The position numbers were made by a program, and so were the translations under genes. From Anaerolineae bacterium (GTDB taxonomy: Bacteria > Chloroflexota > Anaerolineae > JAFGEY01), in the NCBI GenBank assembly GCA_016931365.1, contig JAFGEY010000316.1, positions 1 through 6,109 of the forward strand: a DNA stretch of 6,109 nt, read 5' to 3'. Shown piece after piece: positions 1 to 4,235 of this stretch. Each line of letters begins with the position of its first letter. Position 1 is the stretch's first letter. The notes beneath the pieces are model-generated. The model saw nothing but the letters and a program-made list of their open reading frames with translations. It searched no databases and was not told the DNA's origin.

Positions 1-426
1 ATCGAAAACCGCGTGGAAGGGCTGGAAAGCGGGGCCGACGATTACCTGGTCAAGCCCTTTGCGCCGATCGAGTTGGTAGCCCGGGTTCATGCCCTGCTGC
101 GCCGCGTCGAGTCGACGCAGGGCGAAACCGCGCTCGCCTTTGCCGACCTGGCCCTCGATCCGGCGTCGCGCCAGGCCCGTCGCGGCAGCCGCGCTTTTGA
201 GCTGACCCCGACCGAATTTGACCTGCTCGAATTCTTGATCCGCCATCCCCGGCAGGTGCTGGAGCGCGAACAGATTCTGACCCAGGTGTGGGGTTATGAT
301 TTCGGCGGCGATGACAACGTGCTCGAAGTCTATGTGGGCTATCTGCGCAAGAAAACCGAGGCTGGCGGCGAATCGCGGCTCATCCAAACCGTGCGCGGCA
401 TCGGTTATGTGCTGAGAGAGGAATAG
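1..426 (+). CDS. OmpR/PhoB-family response regulator, 3' part (5' end outside window)
   Basis: This is the DNA-binding output partner of a two-component system: phosphorylation of a receiver aspartate (upstream of the window) would alter promoter binding in the cytoplasm. The open frame runs from base 1 to a TAG at 424-426, giving 141 residues of fragment. Residues 1-35 are the receiver-domain tail, with the [12 protein letters not shown] motif; its Lys18 is the conserved receiver lysine. A linker follows, then an OmpR-type winged helix at about residues 45-139. This shows the family pattern [13 protein letters not shown], then the recognition-helix region around [14 protein letters not shown] (residues 105-118), and ends with the wing sequence RGIGYVL. 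An in-frame GTG at base 13 lies inside the receiver domain and is not a real start. The kinase gene follows after one base, so the two are surely co-transcribed and partners. The phospho-acceptor Asp, the subfamily and the target genes cannot be seen. Confidence 0.95.
   Translation: MENRVEGLESGADDYLVKPFAPIELVARVHALLRRVESTQGETALAFADLALDPASRQARRGSRAFELTPTEFDLLEFLIRHPRQVLEREQILTQVWGYDFGGDDNVLEVYVGYLRKKTEAGGESRLIQTVRGIGYVLREE
418..421 (+). promoter_or_regulatory. Ribosome binding site for the histidine kinase
   Basis: GAGG lies six bases before the GTG at 428, inside the last codons of the response regulator. It supports GTG as the kinase start and tight translational linkage of the two genes. 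Confidence 0.7.
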
Positions 427-427
427 C

Positions 428-1852
428 GTGTCCATCCGATTGCGTCTGACTCTGGTCTACAGCACCATCCTGGCCCTGACACTGATCCTGTTCAGCATCG
501 TCTTGTATGCCATACAATGGCAATATACGCTCAATATCCTCAAAAATGACCTGGTGATGAATGCCCAACGGCTGACCAGCATCATCGCCCGCCCCTACAT
601 GCGTTCAGATTCGCCCCGTTTCCCGCGCGAGCTTCCGATGCCGCTTGATCGCCCCGATGGAGGGGCCGACGATCAAGAACTCCAGAACCTTCGCATGCGC
701 GACATGATCCGTCTGCTCGACGCTGAAGGCAATGTGATCGAATATCCCATTGGCGGCCCCGAATTTTTACTGCCCCTGAACGAACTCGACTTGCAGAAAA
801 TGTCCGCGCAAGAACCATGGTGGGAGATTAGATCGCTGGAAGGGGAGCGCTGGCTGGTTTACCACCACCCGATCGTGGTCGAAAATAGTGTGATCGGCCT
901 GCTGCAGACCGCCCGTCCGCTGGCCGACCGCGACCGTTCGCTGCAAGGACTCAGTGTGACCTTGATCACTGGCAGCCTGCTGACCACCTTGATCGCGTTT
1001 GGCATCGGCTGGGGGCTGTCGGGGCTGACGCTGCACCCGATCCACCGTGTCACACAGACGGCGCAGGCGATCGGCGAGGCGCGCGACTTTGGGCAGCGCG
1101 TGCAGTACAGCGGTCCCAACGACGAGGTCGGCCAGCTTGCCACCACCTTTAACGCGATGTTGAGCCGCCTGCAAGAGGCTTTTCAGCGCATAGCCGACGC
1201 CCTCGACATGCAGCGCGCTTTTGTCGCCGACGTGTCGCACGAACTGCGCACCCCGCTGACCACCATTCGCGGCAACCTGGCCCTGCTGGGCCGCGAGCCA
1301 CCGATCCCTGCCGAGGAGCAGGCCGACATCTTGACCGACTCGGTCGGCGAAACTGATCGCCTGATCCGCCTGGTCAACGATCTGCTCACTCTTGCCCACG
1401 CCGACGCCGGGCGCAAGCTCCGGCGCGAGTCCGTCGAGGTCAAGCCGCTGATCGAAGACCTCTGCCGCCAGACGCGGGCGCTCGATCCAGACCGCGCCAT
1501 CCTGCACATCACGCCGCCAGACGCAGCGGCGCTGGCCGATCTGGACGCTCTCCGCCAGGTGCTGTTGATCCTGCTCGACAACGCGCTCAAACATACTACG
1601 GGGAATATTACGATAAAAACAGAAATACAAGAACGGTTTGTGAAAATCAGCGTGCGCGATAGCGGCCCCGGAATGGACACTGAAACACTGGCCTGCGCCT
1701 TTGACCGCTTTTATCGCGGGCACGACCAGGTCCCCGGCTTTGGCCTGGGGCTGTCGATCGCCAGGACGCTCGTCGAGGCGATGGACGGGCAGATCGCCGT
1801 CGAAAGTGACCGGGAAACCGGCAGCGTGTTTACGGTCACGCTGCCATCGTAA
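428..1852 (+). CDS. Membrane sensor histidine kinase (HAMP, HisKA, HATPase_c)
   Basis: This 474-residue orthodox sensor kinase autophosphorylates on a histidine and passes the phosphate to the regulator encoded just upstream. Domains in order: transmembrane helix 1 at about residues 8-30; an extracytoplasmic sensor region at about 31-172 that I do not recognise; transmembrane helix 2 at about 175-198; HAMP at about 199-251; and HisKA with the H-box FVADVSHELRTPLTTIRG, phospho-acceptor His271. The ATPase domain shows the N-box LLDNALKHT (Asn385), G1 box DSGPGMD (Asp411), F-box FDRFYRG and G2 box GFGLGLSIA (Gly437-Gly441). All key catalytic motifs are present, so the kinase should be active. 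The GTG start is supported by GAGG six bases upstream and by the transmembrane helix beginning at once. Length is typical of the family. Architecture resembles BaeS/MprB-type kinases, but the stimulus is unknown. A stretch around 1588-1635, between the N-box and G1 box, is noticeably A+T-rich but keeps the frame. Confidence 0.96.
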   Translation: MSIRLRLTLVYSTILALTLILFSIVLYAIQWQYTLNILKNDLVMNAQRLTSIIARPYMRSDSPRFPRELPMPLDRPDGGADDQELQNLRMRDMIRLLDAEGNVIEYPIGGPEFLLPLNELDLQKMSAQEPWWEIRSLEGERWLVYHHPIVVENSVIGLLQTARPLADRDRSLQGLSVTLITGSLLTTLIAFGIGWGLSGLTLHPIHRVTQTAQAIGEARDFGQRVQYSGPNDEVGQLATTFNAMLSRLQEAFQRIADALDMQRAFVADVSHELRTPLTTIRGNLALLGREPPIPAEEQADILTDSVGETDRLIRLVNDLLTLAHADAGRKLRRESVEVKPLIEDLCRQTRALDPDRAILHITPPDAAALADLDALRQVLLILLDNALKHTTGNITIKTEIQERFVKISVRDSGPGMDTETLACAFDRFYRGHDQVPGFGLGLSIARTLVEAMDGQIAVESDRETGSVFTVTLPS

Positions 1853-1882
1853 TGCGGCGAGCCCTTATTCAGGCAGTCATCA

Positions 1883-1895
1883 TGCGTCTGACGCA
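1883..1895 (+). repeat. 13-base odd palindrome after the kinase gene
   Basis: TGCGTC-T-GACGCA is perfectly self-complementary around base 1889, about 30 bases past the kinase stop codon. It could be a small operator or a minor hairpin. No T-run follows, so it is not a terminator. A 13-base palindrome can arise by chance, so this is only a weak candidate site. Confidence 0.35.
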
Positions 1896-1919
1896 CCACC
1901 GAGCATGAAAATGGTGGGC

Positions 1920-1999
1920 TGGTTGAGTGCGTTCGGTAGAACGCCGTCGAAACCAGCCGCCGTTGGTTTCGACGGCGTTGAGTACAACGCACTCAACCA
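1920..1999 (+). repeat. 80-base long hairpin (two perfect stems, one internal loop)
   Basis: The outer arms 1920-1933 (TGGTTGAGTGCGTT) and 1986-1999 are perfectly complementary over 14 bp. The inner arms 1940-1955 (AACGCCGTCGAAACCA) and 1964-1979 are perfectly complementary over 16 bp. They are separated by a symmetric 6x6 internal loop (1934-1939 and 1980-1985) and closed by an 8-base loop, GCCGCCGT. Thirty paired positions cannot plausibly be chance. It may be an RNA structure in the leader of the downstream gene, the transcript end of the two-component operon, or a small palindromic dispersed repeat of the REP or MITE type. I see no target-site duplication flanking it. The T6 run at 2008-2013 starts eight bases beyond its base. 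Confidence 0.85.
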
Positions 2000-2013
2000 A
2001 CGGCGTATTTTTT
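1958..2013 (+). terminator. Candidate intrinsic terminator/attenuator overlapping the long hairpin
   Basis: An 11-bp perfect stem pairs 1958-1968 (CGCCGTTGGTT) with 1995-2005 (AACCAACGGCG). Inside it, GCGTTG (1975-1980) pairs with CAACGC (1985-1990) around a four-base loop. The stem is followed by TA and then six T's at 2008-2013, the layout of a Rho-independent terminator. It uses bases from the inner and outer right arms of the 80-base hairpin, so the two folds exclude each other. It ends only 17 bases before the start codon at 2031. It could terminate the two-component operon or control read-through into the DUF4838 gene. Which fold wins is not determinable here; termination in general is more likely than regulation. 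Confidence 0.6.
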
Positions 2014-2018
2014 AGATC

Positions 2019-2023
2019 AGGAG
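2019..2023 (+). promoter_or_regulatory. Ribosome binding site for the DUF4838 gene
   Basis: AGGAG lies seven bases before the ATG at 2031 and fixes that start. It sits just after the T6 run, so any terminator fold immediately upstream would leave it single-stranded. Confidence 0.8.
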
Positions 2024-2030
2024 ATGTCCG

Positions 2031-3956
2031 ATGGATATTGCCAATATCTGCTGGATTCGTTCCGGCGATCAACTCACCGACGAAGTGCTGGCCTACGCCG
2101 CGCGTGAACTGACCGGATACGTCAAGCGGTTGTGCGGGGAATCCTGGCCCGTCCATCCCCAGGCGTCGTTTGCGCCGGCGCCGGGCACCGCCTGGCTGGG
2201 ACTGTGCGATCAGTTTACGGATGGTTCTCCCCTCACCCCTGCGCCGTGGGATGACGGTTTTGCCCTGTGGGCCGACGGCGGGGGTCTGTTCATTGCCGGG
2301 CGCAACGCGCGCAGCGTGCTCTTTGGCGTTTACGCCTTTTTAGAGATGCAGGGCGTGCGCTTTGTCTTCCCCCGCGTCGACGGCGAAGTTGTGCCGAACA
2401 TCGAGGGAGTTGCGCTGCCCGAGACACCGATCGTCGAGTTGGCGCACTATCGCCATCGCGGCGTGTGTATCGAGGGCGCTACGTCGCTGGAACACGCGTT
2501 GGGGATGATCGATTGGTGCGCCAAAAAACGGATGAACACCGTCTTTTTGCAGTTCTTGTCCAGCCGCTATTTTTACAACCAGTGGTATGAGCGGCGCTAC
2601 AATCCTGGCTACGCCGCTGAATCGCTGGACGAGCAAGAGGCGCTGGTGTTGGACGATCAGGTTATCGCAGCGATGAAAAAGCGGGGCTTGATCTTTCATC
2701 GCGTCGGCCACGGCTGGACCGGCGCGGCGGTCGGCCTGCCGCGCTCCGGCTGGGTGATCGCGGATGAGCCGGTGCCGTCCGACAAGGTGCGCTGGCTGGC
2801 TGAAGTCGATGGCCGGCGCGACCTCTTTCGCGGCATCCCGATCAACACCGAGTTGTGCTACAGCTATGGGCCGGCTTTTGCGGCTTTTGTTGAGACGATT
2901 GTTTCGTACTGCGAGCAGCACCCCGAGCTCGATGTCGTCCACGTCTGGCTTTCCGACGCGACGAACAACAAGTGCGAGTGCGCTGAGTGCCGCCGGTTGA
3001 GCATCTCGGACTGGTACGCCAAACTCATCAATGCGCTGGCCCGAGAACTCGCGCGGCGTGTCCCCAAGATGCGTTTTGTATTCCTCTGTTACATCGAATT
3101 ACTCTGGTCGCCGGAGCAGGTCGAGATCGAAGCCGATAATGCGATCCTGATGTTTGCGCCCATCGCGCGCTGTTACGGGCACGGTTTCGCCAACGCAGCC
3201 TGCGACGACGGTCACCCCTGGCCCCGCCCGCCGTTGAACCAGTTTTCGGCTTCGCGGCATAATGCCTTTTACCTGGACGCGCTGCGCGGCTGGCGGGCGC
3301 GCTTTGGCGGCGACAGCTTTGATTTCGATTACCACCTGATGTGGGACAACTGGCGCCAGCTCACTGACACGGTGCAGGCGCGGATCATTCACCAGGACTT
3401 GCAGCATCTCCACGACCTCGGGCTGGATGGCATCGTGAGTTGCCAGTCTTTCCGCGCCTTTTATCCCTCCGGCCTGGCGATGACCGTGCTGGCCGAGGCC
3501 TTATGGAACCCGGCCCCGTCCTTCGAAACGCTGCGCGGGCATTACCTGGAAGCCGCCTTTGGGCTGAACGCTCGCTTTGCCGGCGAATACCTGGATCAGG
3601 TTGAAGCGCTGATCGACACGGGCGATCCGCACTGGCGCACGCCGCCCTTCTCAAACGCCGATGAATCCAGGCTGAACCGCGCCGACGCCGTTTTGCACAG
3701 GGCCGCTGCCGAGATCAATGCCCTTCGGGCCTCGACGGTCGAGCCCACGCACTGCCGGGCGCTGGACCTGCTGGCCCACCACGTCCGGCTGCTCCAATTC
3801 ATCGTCGGCGCCTATCAATCCCGGCTGCGGGGCGGCGATGGCGCGGCCGAGTTGGATCGCGCTGCCGAATTCTTGCGCAACACTGAAGAGCAGTACAGCC
3901 ATTACATCGACACTATGCTGGCCCTGCGCTTGTGCGTAGATCGGCATCGCGGCTAA
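2031..3956 (+). CDS. DUF4838-type, glycoside-hydrolase-like protein
   Basis: This 641-residue protein resembles the DUF4838 family (uncharacterised, with an alpha-glucuronidase/hexosaminidase-like N-terminal domain). Residues 1-125 form the alpha/beta domain. They end in SVLFGVYAFLEMQGVRFVFP (95-114) and GEVVP, the signature shared with GH67N/GH20b domains. The barrel-like region starts near His139 (HYRHRGVCIEG). It includes DWCAKKRMNTVFLQF and, at 304-320, HVWLSDATNNKCECAEC; cysteines 315, 317 and 320 make the CxCxxC motif I associate with DUF4838. The stretch after about residue 480 is mostly helical by eye. No signal peptide, lipobox or membrane helix is visible, so it probably acts in the cytoplasm, perhaps on imported oligosaccharides; that role is inference. 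Catalytic residues cannot be assigned. The start is set by AGGAG seven bases upstream. No transporter or other sugar gene is nearby. The family call is from memory of motifs; a different barrel hydrolase family remains possible. Confidence 0.75.
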   Translation: MDIANICWIRSGDQLTDEVLAYAARELTGYVKRLCGESWPVHPQASFAPAPGTAWLGLCDQFTDGSPLTPAPWDDGFALWADGGGLFIAGRNARSVLFGVYAFLEMQGVRFVFPRVDGEVVPNIEGVALPETPIVELAHYRHRGVCIEGATSLEHALGMIDWCAKKRMNTVFLQFLSSRYFYNQWYERRYNPGYAAESLDEQEALVLDDQVIAAMKKRGLIFHRVGHGWTGAAVGLPRSGWVIADEPVPSDKVRWLAEVDGRRDLFRGIPINTELCYSYGPAFAAFVETIVSYCEQHPELDVVHVWLSDATNNKCECAECRRLSISDWYAKLINALARELARRVPKMRFVFLCYIELLWSPEQVEIEADNAILMFAPIARCYGHGFANAACDDGHPWPRPPLNQFSASRHNAFYLDALRGWRARFGGDSFDFDYHLMWDNWRQLTDTVQARIIHQDLQHLHDLGLDGIVSCQSFRAFYPSGLAMTVLAEALWNPAPSFETLRGHYLEAAFGLNARFAGEYLDQVEALIDTGDPHWRTPPFSNADESRLNRADAVLHRAAAEINALRASTVEPTHCRALDLLAHHVRLLQFIVGAYQSRLRGGDGAAELDRAAEFLRNTEEQYSHYIDTMLALRLCVDRHRG

Positions 3957-3983
3957 AAATTCACCTGGCGTATTGTGTGCGTG

Positions 3984-4035
3984 TTTGCTCGTTTCCACGC
4001 TTCTGTGTAGAAACGAGCAAATTGTGATCTTTTTT
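3984..4035 (+). terminator. Rho-independent terminator of the DUF4838 gene
   Basis: TTTGCTCGTTTC (3984-3995) pairs perfectly over 12 bp with 4010-4021, with a short inner CAC/GTG helix and a loop between. Six T's follow at 4030-4035, eight bases past the stem. The stem lies 27 bases after the stop codon. The gap before the T-run is longer than ideal, but position and stem length support termination. Confidence 0.75.
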
Positions 4036-4066
4036 CCGCTTTTCGGCTACGTTTTGCACTAAAAAA

Positions 4067-4083
4067 TGTATATTGGATATACA
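4067..4083 (+). repeat. AT-rich 17-base palindrome upstream of dnaE
   Basis: TGTATAT-TGG-ATATACA is a perfect 7-bp inverted repeat with a three-base centre, flanked by A-runs on both sides. It lies about 60 bases upstream of the dnaE promoter -10 box. The short spacer and symmetric arms look like a dimeric-repressor operator rather than an RNA hairpin. No regulator for it is encoded here, and AT-rich palindromes also occur by chance. Confidence 0.5.
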
Positions 4084-4123
4084 AAACCGTGTTCAGCGTA
4101 GACCCAGGTTATTTTTCATCCTC

Positions 4124-4152
4124 TGGATTTTCACTGCCCTTGATGGTATAAT
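4124..4152 (+). promoter_or_regulatory. Predicted dnaE promoter (extended -10)
   Basis: TATAAT at 4147-4152 is a perfect -10 box preceded by TGG, an extended -10 (TGn) element. Seventeen bases upstream, TGGATT (4124-4129) matches only three of six positions of the -35 consensus. Transcription would start near 4159, giving a leader of about 76 bases before the dnaE ATG. This assumes a housekeeping sigma factor of the usual specificity. Confidence 0.6.
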
Positions 4153-4170
4153 CTCCCCTATCCGAGCTTG

Positions 4171-4202
4171 ACGTTTCACGGTTCACGCGACACGTTTCAC
4201 GC
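4171..4202 (+). repeat. GTTTCACG-like direct repeats in the dnaE leader
   Basis: ACGTTTCACG occurs at 4171-4180 and again, identically, at 4192-4201, exactly 21 bases apart. A third, one-base-shorter copy, GTTCACG, lies at 4181-4187 directly abutting the first. The 21-base step is two helical turns. They lie between the predicted transcription start and the ribosome binding site, so they could bind a protein or be a degenerate simple repeat. Confidence 0.6.
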
Positions 4203-4225
4203 AGCACATGTTTTTCCGCTCTTTC

Positions 4226-4230
4226 AGGAG
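4226..4230 (+). promoter_or_regulatory. Ribosome binding site for dnaE
   Basis: AGGAG ends five bases before the ATG at 4236. It supports that start, which also places the conserved PHP motif HLHVHSEYS right at the N-terminus as expected for DnaE. Confidence 0.8.
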
Positions 4231-4235
4231 CTGTT

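Noticed and set aside
13..15. GTG at base 13 as the start of a short regulator
   Set aside because: The frame is open to base 1 and the GTG lies inside the receiver domain just before the conserved VKPF lysine, so the real start is upstream of the window.
767..1723. A 318-codon open frame on the minus strand inside the kinase gene
   Set aside because: It lies entirely opposite a gene with all kinase motifs. Its translation is low-complexity and Gln/Arg/Val-rich with no recognisable motif. Long antisense frames are expected in GC-rich coding DNA.
1896..1917. CCACC/GGTGG inverted repeat and a GAAAAT -10-like hexamer near 1907, as a promoter for the DUF4838 gene
   Set aside because: The stem is only 5 bp with a 12-base loop, and no -35-like hexamer occurs at the right distance from GAAAAT. 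The evidence is too weak to call a promoter.
1853..2030. CRISPR-like or riboswitch interpretation of the repeated GTTGAGT segments
   Set aside because: The copies are arms of one inverted-repeat structure, not spaced direct repeats, and no conserved riboswitch core such as a T-box or TPP motif is visible.
1927..2112. Small open frames across the 1853-2030 gap on both strands
   Set aside because: They run through the hairpin arms and into the DUF4838 gene in another frame. Their peptides simply translate the inverted repeats, and no ribosome binding site supports them.
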